NCBI GenBank assembly: GCA_013399855.1
Contig: VXAY01004756.1
Location: 1,183,573 to 1,247,572, forward strand
DNA from: Oxyruncus cristatus
Lineage: Eukaryota > Chordata > Aves > Passeriformes > Cotingidae
Direction: 5' to 3'
DNA length: 64,000 bases
Part shown: piece after piece, positions 36,707-48,766 of the stretch
How positions within the stretch are numbered: position 1 is the first letter of the stretch
How the letters are laid out: every line of letters starts with the position of its first letter
Notes under the pieces: generated by a model
Database searches by the model: none
Told to the model about the DNA's origin: nothing
Seen by the model: only the letters and a program-made list of their open reading frames with translations
Translations under genes and position numbers: made by a program

Positions 36707-38153
36707 CATTATGAGGGTATTATACAGAAGATGTGGTCTGCTGGCCAGTAACAGAACAAGAAGTTTTGAGTGACTCAATTAAAATATTTTAAAATGTTTT
36801 GGGCATCTTTGGAGAAAAGAGACAGTTTATAGGTACCGGAAAGACTTCCCTATTTGCTTTTGTTTTGTCAGTGATTGCATTTTATTTTTACACCTTAGTA
36901 TTGGTAACTTTTTTCTACTAATATATGCATCACACATGGACTATCAACAACTTGAAATACGGCTCTTAACTCCAAGAGTTAAAGGAATAAATTTTCAATA
37001 AATCACCCATGCCTGCTGCTTACTTTCTGGGCTCTTAAAAATTATTTGAAACATGCTGTAAACATGAGGAGGGCTCAATAAGTTTAATTGGCTTGAAATG
37101 TGTTACTGGGGGTTACTATGAAAATGCTGTTCGGAGTCTCCCGCTGCCACATGAGCCTTTTGGAAAACAATTTCCATTTTGGGAATGCAGATCAGGTACT
37201 ACAGTCTGAGGCCACAGTCGGACTGTGAAGTCCAAGTGGGCCTCAACTGGTAGAGAAATATCAGTCACAGAGAAAAGTAAATGAGTGCTGTGCTATAACA
37301 TTTATTATTGCAGAAATTTCATTTTTCACTGTGCCTTAGTTAAAATCCACACGCCATCCCTTTTCCTCTTTCTAGGCCAAAGGGTCTCACTGAAGTTCCC
37401 TTCTTTACAGGCATTCCCAGGAAAAAGATGAAGTTGTTAGCTCCAGTAAGTACAGTGATGCTCCTCCTCTTCAAACCTCCCTGGCATGAAATTTTCAGAG
37501 GGTTTTTTTTTCATTTTTAAAATACAAAAAATTATTTCTCCTGAAGGGTTGCCCATATGGAGAGATTTAAAGAAATATATGAGGCCCATTCATAAAGAAG
37601 AACAGGCAAACATTCCCACTCTCTCAATTACTTTTGATTAAAGAAAAAAAAAAAGTATTTTTGAGCAAATCTCATAATTTTAGGGCTGTCTCAGGGCTTC
37701 AGAGCCCTAAGCTGGCAGTGCCACAGAGGTAGGGGGGTGTGCTGGGGAACGGCTGGGGAAGTGGAATTCTGTGGTTGTCTCCATCCAGCTTCAGAAAGCA
37801 GGCTAAAAAAACCCTCTTTGAAGGGATATTTTTGTTAATGTTATATTTCCTGATATTCCCGGATTACATGTAAAGCGGAGTCACAAGATTGTTCAAAAAT
37901 CTAAAAATAGGACTCAAAATACCCAAAATAGGACTCCAGAACTACAAATAGCAAAAATCAAACCAGGGTGCAGAAATAGCTCGTGCTCAGCTCCCCGCTG
38001 TCTCTGTGCTGAGCCCGACGGTGGTGGGGTTGTGATGGCACCGAAGCTCCAGCCCATGTTGTCCACCCAGACAGTGCTGCTCTTCTGGGCTCCCCAGCCT
38101 CCCTCCACATCACAAGCTCCCTCTGACACCCATGGCCATGCCTATGGTTGGAC
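36707..38153. other. Unique non-coding DNA
   Basis: No recognisable gene. An A-run lies near 37640-37653. The GC-richer section 37.95-38.14 kb just before the next CR1 has no family I can name and could be an older insertion. Confidence 0.6.
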
Positions 38154-38699
38154 TTCATAGAGTCAGAATGGCCTTGGTTTAAAGACCATCTTGTTCCACC
38201 CCCTGCCATGGGCAGAAACACCTTCCACTAGCCCAGGTTGCTTCAAAACCTGTCCAACCCGATCTTAGACACTTCCAGGGATGGGGCAGCCACAGCTTCT
38301 CTGGGCAACCTGTACCAGGGCCTCTCCACCCTCACAGTAAAGATTTTTTTTTTTCCTAATACCTGATCTAAACCTCCTCTCTTTCAGTTGGAAACCATTC
38401 CCCCTTGTCCTGTCCCTCCAGGCTCTTGTCAATAGTCTCTCTCCATCTTTCTTGTAGCTCCCTTCAGGCACTGGAAGGCCAAAATTAGATCACCCCAAAG
38501 CTTCTTTCCTCCAGGCTGAACAATCTGAATTCTCTCAGCCTTTCTTCCCAGCAGATCTGCTCCATCCCTCTGCTCATCTTGGTGCCTCCTCTGGATTCAC
38601 TCCAAGAACTCCATGTCCTTCCTGTGCTGGGACCCCAGAGCTGGATGCAGCACAGCAGGTGGGATCTCACCAGAGTAGAGGGGTGGAATGACCTCCCTC
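38154..38699 (-). mobile_element. CR1 LINE, 3' part of ORF2 plus tail
   Basis: Read on the minus strand, the copy begins ctactctggtgagatcccac, continues with gcatccagctctggggtccc, aggaaggacatggagttctt, the stretch rich in gctgagagaattcagattgttcagcctggag, aaagaagc, and then gacaggacaagggggaatgg, ccctggaagtgtctaagatc and tgccatgggcagggggtgga. It ends at the degenerate terminal repeat ctgactctatgaag. About 545 bases cover the last part of ORF2 and the 3' tail. The T run at 38345-38354 marks a poly(A) gain inside the copy. The reading frame is broken; it is a fossil. Confidence 0.95.
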
Positions 38700-39375
38700 A
38701 CCATTTGGACCATATAAATAGTAATATTTTATCTTGGATCTGAGCAGACACACTGAGTTTTTTGCCTTGGCTTGCTGATGTCATTTTAGAAAAGTAAGTG
38801 GAAGAGGCCCATGAGAAGTAGCAAGTGCATTTATTCTGAGAAAAAAAAAAATAAATTAACAATGTGTTTATTTATACTGATGATTTAAACATTTTATAAT
38901 CTCAGTTGGGCTTTGCTATTGAACCCTACAATATGTTTTTAAGAAGGAGATTACTAGTTCTCCCCCCACCACCCAAAAAAACCCATCCCAAAACCACATT
39001 AATGCTGTTAATGGTATAACTGCCTCAGTCCTAAGATGTCTTTCCCTGCTGTGGTTGACAGTGCTGGGAAAATAACTAGCTAAGTGTTTCTTGGATTTTA
39101 AACCACAAAATGTTGATCATGAGTCCAATATTCACTTTTCAAATTTGGGAGGAACATGAATTTTACCTCAGAAAAGGCACGGTGCCCATAGTCATTAACA
39201 TCCTCATGGATATCTTTTCTTTAGTGAAGGCTCCACAGGAATAGTAGGGTGGGTCTGTAATATTGATGCCTTTATTATTTTTATTTATTATTATTATTAT
39301 GCTTTTCAGCATTTGCAGGTCATGACCTAGAGAGTGGGATCCTTCCAAAACAGGCTCTGGGTCTGCCTGTTTTAA
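38700..39375. other. Unique non-coding DNA between two CR1 copies
   Basis: AT-rich sequence with an A-run (38840-38850), an A/C-rich run near 38960-38985 and a (TTA)n-like tract at 39271-39300. No gene recognised. Confidence 0.6.
39271..39300. repeat. (TTA)n / TTTA microsatellite
   Basis: TTTATTATTTTTATTTATTA followed by further ATT units. Confidence 0.8.
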
Positions 39376-39498
39376 GATCATAAAATCATAAAATAATTTG
39401 GTCTGGAAGGGACCTTAAAGATCACCTTGTTCCGATCCCCTGCCCTGGGCAGAGACACCTTCCACTAGACCAGGTTGCTCCAACCTGGCCTTGGACAC
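39376..39498 (-). mobile_element. CR1 LINE, 3'-end fragment
   Basis: On the plus strand the reverse-complement tail is clear: atcataaaatcataaaat, tttggtctggaagggacctt, aaagatcaccttgttccgat, cccctgccctgggcagagac, accttccactagaccaggtt, gctccaacctggccttggac. It contains only the last ~120 bases of the element, in the same orientation as the copy at 38154-38699, about 680 bases away. The two have separate termini, so they are separate insertions. Confidence 0.93.
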
Positions 39499-40230
39499 AA
39501 AATATCTGATGGAGATGCTCCAGTAAATAAAAAGCTTGTCTCTCTTTGTAGAGAGGCCAATTATTAGTAGTTTGTGGCATGGAAGGTAACTTTTAGTTAG
39601 GAAAAGAGAATTTGCGGAGCCCGGAACATTCAGTTTTTGTATAGTGGGTAGGATTTAATATTCAGCTTGTCTTTGGTGGACGCTGTAAAGCTGAGCCTAC
39701 CTGACTGTGGGGGTCAGGTGGATTGAGTGGGCTCTCTGAAGCACTTGAGTGTGGTCCAAACCCACCAGGAGTCAGTGAGTAGTGATAGACCAGGTTTTGG
39801 GCAGAACCTTGGAGGAGAAAGTAAGAACTGGGGAAATATGCAGTGCACTAAAAAACCCCCAAAAACAACAAGGAGGCAGGTCCAAGTGGTACCTCAGTGG
39901 TACAGAAATTAATATTATAGTTTTGGAAATGTTTCTAGCAGGCCATAAGATGTAAAGCAAATAAGAGAGTCAGACTACATAGAGGGTTAGTAGTGAAGTC
40001 ATGGTAATAATGAATAATGGTGAAAAACTGAAAATGAGAACTCAGAAACCAAATTTTGCCCAGAAATTGAGCTGCAGATATTTTCACTGCTCTTATTGCC
40101 TTTCTGAAAGTCACTTGTGCTAACAGTTTTATCTCCATACATTTAAGTGGAGATCAGATACTATCCCAGTAGCAAAAATTTGCTTTAATTACGAGACGAA
40201 AATAATTTTTAGTGGAAATTGAAGTCATTT
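39499..40230. other. Unique non-coding DNA
   Basis: No gene or repeat recognised; short open frames only. Confidence 0.6.
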
Positions 40231-40385
40231 AGGTCTCAGTCCTGCAAAGAGTTTTATGCTTGTGTTTAATTAGTGTTAATGTCCCTAAGTAGTCCCACGA
40301 TGAATCCTATTGATGAAAATGGTTCTGCTCAGCTAGGATGTACAGCTAAGCATATAAATATTTCTTTGCAAGGTTAAGGCTTGGT
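40231..40385. repeat. Ancient palindromic interspersed repeat
   Basis: The left arm starts ggtctcagtcctgcaaagag, then ttttatgcttgtgtttaatt. The centre holds taagtagtcccacgatg and cctattgatgaaaatgg. The right arm, read as its reverse complement, gives gccttaaccttgcaaagaaa, tatttatatgcttagctgta. Both arms therefore carry tgcaaag followed by tatgctta-like sequence facing each other around a centre resembling agtcccattgacttcaatgg. I know this pattern (cctgcaaacacttatgcacatgcttaa, agtcccattgacttcaatgggact) as an old dispersed palindrome of sauropsid genomes but cannot name its family with certainty. A non-autonomous DNA transposon origin would fit. Confidence 0.55.
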
Positions 40386-43300
40386 TTAGGGTTGTACAGA
40401 TTGATTTTCACTTGAGGTCTGAAAAAGAAAAGCTTGAATTCAGTGTTAAAAATGCATTTTGCTTTCACTGTTTTTTTGCCCTGGCCATTAAGATAAAGGC
40501 TAGACATGGTAACCTGTTGCTCTTAGTATTAAGACATACACAGTCCTTGCTCCTGTGCCCAAGAAAAGGCTTAAAATCCTTATCATTCTGCTGATCTGAT
40601 TTCCACCCTCTCATGGCCTTTCATTCCCACTAACTAAAGTATTTCCACTATCCCTCAGAGTAAAGCAAAGCCAAAGCAAATTATTCAGAGTAGCCACCTG
40701 CTTCTGTAGCTCAGATCATCTAATCAAAGAACAAGAGCACTACAGTGCTGGAACATTCGGTTCAGACAGCAAATAACATATCAAATATTGACAGGAAAAG
40801 TGTCCTCAGTGTTTGGAGAGAGAGTGATCCCTGCTTATCAGTTGGTTTTTGTGAAATGGTCGAATATTCTGAATTTTAGATCACACGCTGCATTTGTTGT
40901 AACCTAATACTTCTCCCAAATAAAAGACAAATGAGGCAAGATGTTTGTCCCATTAGCAATATGTAAGTGAAAGTCTGCAAATAATTAGATATCTAGGATA
41001 CAGCAAACTGATAAACATTTTAAATTATTAAAGATATTATTAAGGAGCACTAAGGAGTTTTTTTTCCAAGTAAGAAATGATTTTCTGATGAAAGGGAGAA
41101 AAATTATCCTGTACCAGTGAAAAATTTATGTGTGCTGATGCTGAAAACTCCATGAAATTACGTAACTTTCCAGTTTATATAATTTTATTTTCCTGGAAAA
41201 ACATATATGTTTTTGATACATGCACACACCTATTCTTGTAATCCCTCTCAACATTTCTAATTTCTATTACAAATTTTCTTAAAATTGAGACTATCAAAGT
41301 GACTCCTTTCACTAGGAACACTAAGCTTGCACACATAAGGTTGAGAAGCACTGGGTGTGGATGTGTGTCCATGGGTATTTGAGCTCAAATTATGCCAGAT
41401 TAAGAGCAGAGTTTCCTCTGCCTGGTCTCCTATTTGCCTTTCCTCAGTTATGAACAAAAAGAGAGATATTAACTTGCTTAAACTTGCAAAAAATGCTTTA
41501 AATTCTTGTTTTGGTGCATGGTGAAGACTGGAAAAATCTTTATTTTAAATGAGAACCCGTATCCACCCTCTTTTCCTGTCAATGTCTTCCCAGCAGTATT
41601 TTGCTAACCACCAATGTTATTTTTAACTAATTGCTTCTCTCTCCTTTCCCCCGACACCACTATGTCAACCAAATCTACAGGAGTTATTCAGAATAAACCC
41701 TTTCAGATATGAACACACATTCAAAATGAAAGCAAAAGCTTCCTTAGTGTCTCACCTACCCCTACACAACTGATGAAAGCCACTGCTGTGGAGAGGTTTG
41801 AAGGCATCAACATCTTCTAGTGATCTTCTGGTGCTGGTCATCGTTCCACTGTAACCCGCCTGATGGACCTGCCCCAGGTCTCTCCTGCGGTCAAGAAGAT
41901 AATTTTCCTTGCAAAACTGTCACTGCACTTGTGGCCAAACTCTGAAGGCTTCCTTGGGCTTTTGTGGGATATCCCTGACCCGATGCAACGCAGGATGGGG
42001 CTGGAGAAGGAACGTGTATGAGCCGCAGTGAATATTGCAGCTGAAAGAAGGAGAAACAGGTGAAAAAATGGATGGAGTCTTCATGGAAGGAAAGCAAAAC
42101 ATGAGTGGAATTAAATGCACGTCCACGTCTGCCAGTGAAGCTTGAGGTAATGTCAAATTGCAAATATTGACAAGAGAGACCGTGTCCTGTCACTCTTAGT
42201 GGGCAGACGAAGTCATAGAGACAAAAGTCCTATGATCAGCTTTGGTTAAGATATTTGGATGGACCTGGATGAATGGAAGAGCTGATGCTTCAGTGCTGAG
42301 GACAAATAACCTCTCCTACCATCTCTGGTTGGTTGAAAAGGAGGCTTCTTCTTAAGCAGACAGCTGACTTCGTCTGAAGTGTGACTTCATCTCTGATACT
42401 TGCCTTTGTTTCCTTTCTAGCTGTTAGAATAATGGGATAAATTTTAAACACGAAGCATGTTAGATCTGGACTATTGGCTAAAATGCTGAGTTACACTTAA
42501 GAGCTCCATGCTTTTCTTCTAAGCCTCCAATTCAAGGTGAAACTCTTGGTTCTTGAATTTCAGGTGTTAAGCAGCATTCCGTGGTCAGTATGGAATAAGT
42601 TGCCTGAAATTTTTTTGCCATAGTTTCCAGTTTTCCATGGTTTCTACAATGACAACAAAAAAAATATCACAGAATATCTTTGTTTTTCAGTTTTTACTTT
42701 CTCAAAGTGGTAAAAATAGTGCTCTTTTCATCTAATTCAGAGGGACATTGAAAAGACAAATATCTTTAGTCTTGCTGGCTCCTAAGATCCTTCTGTGTGA
42801 GAATAACCAGTGTGTCTTCAGAGGAAATTTCTGAGAAGGCTTGTGGAAAAAGCTTTATCTTATCTCACCACTGTTCTCCTATCACCTACTACCATAGGTG
42901 TCCTACCTTTGCTGGCCACAAGGTACTTGAAATGTGTTATTTAAGTCACTACCTGACCAGTGTTCATTTGCTTCTACTTTATTGTTAAAAGTTTCTACCA
43001 AAGTTTGAGATTGATGCTTGGCAAGGGAGAGTGGAGGATTTGAAGACCAGTCCCATGGTGAGATGATTTCCTTGTGAGCAGAGTAAAAATCAGGAATAAT
43101 TTTGCAACAATTTTGGTCTGATTTAAGGGAAAACTTGAGCAGACAAAAAGTGACCACTATGAAAAGAGAAACAAAAGGGGAAATATGATGCTTTTAGTGG
43201 GGGGGATAAAACGTGAAATAAGTGTCAGCACCTTCAAGTCTCACAAGACTTTGTGTTTAACTAATCCTGTCAAAGGCTGTGTCTTCTCCAGCACGATGTG

Positions 43301-45570
43301 TGCCTCCCTCTTCCCTCACTTGGTGTTCAGCCTTTCCCTGTGATGGTGGATCAGGCAGGTCACCCTGGTGCATTGCTCCAGCCTGTCTCACACAGCACGA
43401 CACCAAGTGATGGCAGCTCCCCGCCCTGTGACTCCCAGCTCCTCTTGGCTTGAGCACAGTGGCTTCCCTCTGATCTGACTGTCTTCAGCTGTTGTCCCCA
43501 TGTAGGGAGCCCTTGTGTTTGGCAGCTGATGCTGGATCATGCCCGTGGAACTGCTACCATGGCTCATCTCCTCCAGCTCAGCTCCAGGTTGTCAGAGTCT
43601 GAGGATGAAGTCAAAGGTCTTTGATCCCGGTGAAGGCACAATGCATGTGACACATGCAGTGGCAGCTGGAAGGCAGAGGGATCAGGAGAGGTTCCATCAG
43701 GAAAGGAGTTGAACAGCAGAGAAGGAAATTGTTGCGCTGCTGGTTCTGAGAGAAAAACACTCTCCAAAAGAAAGAAAGAAAAAAACACACACACAAAAGG
43801 TCTGTGGTTGATTTATATTTCTATTATAGGCTTATCCTGTTAGCTTGTTCTTAGAGAAGAGCTGTTCCCTGAGGTACAATTTATCCTTTTTAGAAACTCT
43901 CCTCCCCCAAGAAACTTGCAACAGTGGAAAGAACCGAAGTTGGGACTGTGTTTGAAGGAGCAATCTAACAGAAGTGATTGAGCAGCTGGATTCAAGGCTG
44001 CATGCAAAGGAAAACTCTTCTGGGATGCAGCCACTTAGTGTAAATATAGTTGAGAAACCCTTGTGCCTCAAAAAGAGGGACTTCATGAGAGTTGTAATGG
44101 TCATTTTAGTGGTTTCCCCAATAGCAGCATTTATCCCCAGTGCTTGCGTCAAGGTGGTGTTTTGAGAGTCACAGAAAGAAAATTAGGAATGATTCCCTAA
44201 CAGTCAGATTTTTTCTGGTTTGTTTTTTTCTCCATGGAAGTCATGGGGAATATAGAAGACGTAAATGGAGCAGGATGCCTGAGGGGTGCAAGAGGTCTGA
44301 AAGACAAAGTCAAACCAAGGGCTTGTACAATGCAGGAGACCTTTTCATCCATGAAGACAGGGCTGCTGAGTCAGGCCTGTGGCTACGTACACACCCAAGA
44401 AATACACATGTGCTGATAGAAAACAGATTTTAAAGGTAATGGTGAAATTGCTTTAGAGCTCTGGATGTGTTTGGAAGTTTGTGACTGGTTGTCAGTGATG
44501 TCATAACCATATTTATTATGGCTCATAAATGGATGGGTCTGACTGTTTTCCTTATTTTAATGTATAAATTGCAGTTTATAATGGCAATAAAACACTCCAG
44601 GCTGTGCATTTCAGGGTGATTATTGCATTTCTCAGGTGGTTAAAGTTACTCTAACTGCCTTTCAGCTCAGATTTCAATAGTATTTGCCCAGTGTTCAGGC
44701 CATTTTTACTTGTATTTTTATGTACAAACCTCAAATTAAAGTGTTTTATTGCTTTTTAATTAAAACGTTGAAGTGTAAAGAAGGAATGGTCACAGGCAGA
44801 TAGCAAGTCGCAGCAGTAGGTGTTTTGATGTGAGAGGGGCATGTACGAGAAGGGGGAGGAGAGGCTGCCTGTCTCTGTGCTCGGGTATTTCACAGGTATC
44901 CACAGGGCTGAAGAGAAGCATTTGTGAGCCAAAGGTGCTGGTGTCTACCTTGTAAAATCTAGAACTGAGAAATAAGGGATTAAACGGCTGGGAACCCTCA
45001 ATTAAACACTCAGCACCAATTTGCCCTCCTGGTGGGGGCTGAGATGTGCTGATGTTCCCCACGTGGTAGTTGTGATGCCTCAGCTCATGGTGTTCCTCAT
45101 TTTTAAGAGTGGGGAAAAATGCTGCACTCTCACTCTCTGAGGCACTGATCATCTGATCATCTCACCTGTGGCCGATGGTACAGGGTAGACTCCAAAACCA
45201 GTGGCAGTGGTGGCTTTTAACGGAACGTAGTTATTCCGGAAAAAATAATTTCCTGGGTATGCGAGTGAATTAATTCACCAGTTTGGCCCACGTGCAGGGT
45301 GAGAGGTCTGCTGGTTGAAATCCTTCTGGCTGATGTCATGTCTCAGTGCTTGCTCAAGCAAAGCACCCAAGTGTTACATGTAATTACTGAGTGGTGGTCG
45401 CTGTCTGTGTGCTGAGGGCAGGACGGTCTCACAGAGGGGCAGCACTGCTCCCCGGGGTGGTGGGCTTGGTGGATCCACGGTGACATCATTCTTCCACATC
45501 CTTTTTGACACAGCATTGCTCTTGCTCTTGTACTGGGATAGCACTGAATCCCGGACCAACGCACTGATGG
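40386..45570. other. Unique non-coding DNA, 5.2 kb
   Basis: No recognisable gene. GC-richer patches at 41.8-42.2, 43.2-43.8 and 44.8-45.5 kb hold overlapping open frames of 95-120 codons on both strands, none with a domain. An A-rich tract with GAAA/CACA units lies at 43767-43798. The AT-rich block 44470-44780 contains GTGATGTCATAAC and many AT-core motifs and resembles a conserved non-coding element. Confidence 0.6.
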
Positions 45571-45648
45571 TGGATTCGGTAGTTAATGGTTAGACTTGAT
45601 GGTCTTAGACATCTTTTTCCAGCCTTAATGATTCTACGATTCCATGAA
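45571..45648 (+). mobile_element. CR1 LINE, 3'-end fragment
   Basis: The segment reads ggttagacttgatggtctta, gacatctttttccagcctta, atgattctacgattccatga. This is the CR1 tail of the subfamilies whose end resembles gactcgatgatcttggaggtctcttccaaccttaatgattctatgattc. The upstream boundary is unclear; the preceding gatggtggattcggtagtta may be part of it. Confidence 0.8.
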
Positions 45649-45927
45649 GTTCTCTCTTGCTGAGGGTGCCTACCACCCTGCAGACCAGTGAGTCCCCTTC
45701 CTAGCTTGGTCCTACAAGCTTCTGAGGGGGTGTTGAAGAGGAGTGGCACCTCAGGACTCCACATCCGCGGGGCTCCTGCTCCTTCCCGAGGCTCCAAAAC
45801 TGACACAAATCATAGTCAAGTCTCAGGTTTGTGGTTATATTTCAACTCCGTGAGCTTTCTTCTCGAGGCCGGGTCCTTGCAACACTTTGGGTATCTTGGT
45901 TTTTGCTGTGGGGTTTGATATCTGTAC
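45649..45927. other. Non-coding spacer between two opposed CR1 ends
   Basis: About 280 bases of moderately GC-rich sequence. The minus-strand 106-codon frame crossing it also runs through the CR1 end at 45571-45648 and is not supported as a gene. Confidence 0.5.
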
Positions 45928-46064
45928 ACAGAATCACTGACTGGGTCATTTAAGCTGGAAGACCATCATCGAGTCCAAGCTGTGACCAGTCACCACTTTG
46001 CCAACTAGAGCAGAGCACTGAGTGCCACGTTCAGTTGTTTCTTGAACGCCTCCAGGGATGGTGA
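45928..46064 (-). mobile_element. CR1 LINE, 3'-end fragment
   Basis: The plus strand shows acagaatcactgactgggtc, atttaagctggaagaccatc, atcgagtccaagctgtgacc, then agtgccacgttcagttgttt, cttgaacgcctccagggatg. This follows the reverse complement of the CR1 subfamily tail (agaatcattaaggttggaaaagacc, atcatcgagtccaacc, agtgccacatctacacg, ttgaacacctccagggatgg). It points toward the CR1 end at 45571-45648, so the two 3' ends face each other. Confidence 0.88.
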
Positions 46065-47766
46065 AAATAAAAACATGCCTATTTCCGCAGGTAAGGGCAC
46101 GAATATTATAAGTTTAATTTAAAGATTAAGCCTTTCATAAGGGAGGAAAAAACCTCCACTCAAACAGACCAAAACCCAACAGGTTTGGGGTCTAATTTTA
46201 CATAAAAAAAATGTACATAAAATAATTTCTTCAAAGCACTCTTTTTCCATTGTTTTCCCCATCTTTATTTCTATTTCTCCTGTGCAAAATATCCCTCTTG
46301 CAGACCTCCCCTTTCTTCCCATGCAAGAATGGAAGAAATGCTTAATGGGAAGCAAAGCACATTAGGAATATTAAGGAAAAATTACAGTATATACACTATG
46401 AAATGAAATGCATCTTTTGTGAATAAATCCCCCCAGAAATCTTATATTTCCAGGCATCCACTCACATACCTTCATGTAACAACTTATACATTCGTAAAAC
46501 ATTCATTGAAAGCAGCTCTGCAGTTTTATAGAAAACAACATGCCAGGGATGCAAGAATCTTGCCAGTTCTGTGAAAAATGACACCAATTAAAGCTTAAAT
46601 TGCTTGTTTTCTCATAAGGTACATATTTTCATAACTTTGAAATCAAATAATTGCTGCTTTTATATTAAATACAATAAAACAAAAAGGATGCTAGTTTAGA
46701 GGAACTGCTACAAGCATTTTAATATAATTTTCCCACCATTTAAAGTCACAAAATATGGAAAACAAGTCAAGTATGCAAAGTTCCAAGGAGATAGAGAAAA
46801 CTCCTTCAGATTATTACATCATTTGTCTTTTGTGTCAGGAAATGTGTATGTGATTTCATTGTTTGATTAAATGCCAAAAAAAGAAGGCATATTGGTCTTA
46901 TCTAACTGATTACAGATTTTATTCATCTGAAAAAGTATTTGTTCGTACTTTTGACATTAGAAGGCAATATTTTTTTTAATGGTCCAAACAAACATTTTCA
47001 AAAAAAAAAAAATATATAATCCTAACTTCCCAGGCTTGCTTTTTATTTTGTATTAACAATGCACTGTACTAAAATTTCCCATACTGGAACACAGTCCCTA
47101 GTGGTTTTCAAGCTATAAACTGAGTAAACAGTCCCTTTCTTATTGAGTGTCTGTGTGAATGCATGTTGTTTCTGGAATACATCATATTCATTTGCAGAAA
47201 CCCTGTGTATGGATCTTTAACACTTCCCCCCCCCCCTCTTTTTCCGAGGTATCTAAAATAATAGCTTTTTAAGACAACATTATGGTCGTGTAACTTGTGG
47301 GGAAAAGCACACTGTGGCTCCCAATCCGAATTAAAGTTGTGTCATTGTGGGTAAGTTTCATTTAAAATACCTGTCTCTGTTAATTATTCAATATGCTAAT
47401 GCTGTGCTGCTGTACTATCTCTGAATTATGTTAGCATGTTTCTGGCAATGCTGTGCTAAGAATATAAGGAAATCAACTAAAAATATTTCCATATTGAGTT
47501 CCCTGGTTTTTTAGTAAGTGCGTATAAAGGTGGCACTTATCAGCGACATTTTTTGGACTCTCACCATATCAGGGTTGACAAACTGAGCTTTGCATAATGA
47601 AGAAAGCTTAAAAAAAAACCCCAACAGAAATAGTTTGAGGAGAAACACGAAGCTTCATCTGGGGACTTCAAGGTCAGTCACCATTGGCCTGGCTTCCATT
47701 AACCCTCATAGGAAATCTTCAAGGATCCTTTTTTTATCTTGAGTGGGTGTTCCCAAACTATCAGCC

Positions 47767-47811
47767 TTTTTTTTTTTTTTTTCTTTTTTCTTTTTTCTTT
47801 TTTTTTCCCCC
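47767..47811. repeat. T-rich pyrimidine tract
   Basis: Long T runs broken by single C (TTTTTTC units), ending in CCCCC. Confidence 0.9.
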
Positions 47812-48307
47812 ACCAAAATATAGAGACACGGTTTCCTTTAAAAGACGTGAATTTCATCTGGTAGAACATTTTAACAATGTTTACAAGCCATGGAGAAATT
47901 TGCAGAGAGAATGGTGATATTTTAAATTGCTCTATTAACAAAACTCTGCCTAAATTTGGGAGAAGGAAAAAAGATTTGAAAACTTAGTAAGCGATTAATG
48001 GTAAGATATTAGAAGACAGCTAAGCGTTCTCAGTCACAGGGGAAAATAAACTGGTAGGGTATAATGAGATCCCTACAGTCTTGTGATCAATCCAGAGTAG
48101 CAGGAATGTAATACCAATGGGTTAACTAATTATATGTATATATTTAAAAAGTCTCTCAGTAGTCTGAATCATGTCCAATCTGAATACTGAGGATTACATG
48201 ATCTATTATTAACCCATTAGTATTGCTCTCTCGGTGTTCTTTGGCAATGAAAAACTCAAACAGGAATAAACTGTCTGAAATATGTGTCTTTTTAATAAAG
48301 TGGGTAA

Positions 48308-48340
48308 TTTTTTTTTTTTTATTTTGTTGTTGTTGTTGTT
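48308..48340. repeat. T run followed by (TTG)n
   Basis: Twelve or more T, then ATTTTG and five TTG/GTT units. Confidence 0.9.
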
Positions 48341-48713
48341 GGGGAGGGAGAGTATATCTTATTTATAGTGTCATTTTAAACTCAAGTTACAACGTCTTAG
48401 ATTTAAGAGACAGGCCAGTAATGCAGGCAAGGGTGTCTCCTGCAAGGAGACAGAGATTAATGCCATGTGTACTGATGATTCTCCACCACAATTTAGGATT
48501 CTGGTGGCGCCATGACGCCCGTTTTTTATGGTGGTTTGCCAAGAGAAAATTACTTAAACCAATTGTGAATGCATTCCTGTTATACTTTTACACAACCACA
48601 CTTATGTGCATAAATAGCATAATGAGTATTTTTTTAAATGATCTCTCATTCCAGATTCACCTACTTTGCATAAAATGTCAAGCGCAGGAAGGAGGGGAGT
48701 TGAGGTTTTGTTT

Positions 48714-48766
48714 GGGTTTTTTTCTTTTCTTTTTCTTTTTCTTCCTTTTTTTTTTTCCCTTCTTCC
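48714..48766. repeat. T-rich pyrimidine tract
   Basis: TTTTTTTCTTTTCTTTTTC-type units followed by TTCCC sections. This is pure pyrimidine on the plus strand, a polypurine tract on the minus. Confidence 0.88.
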
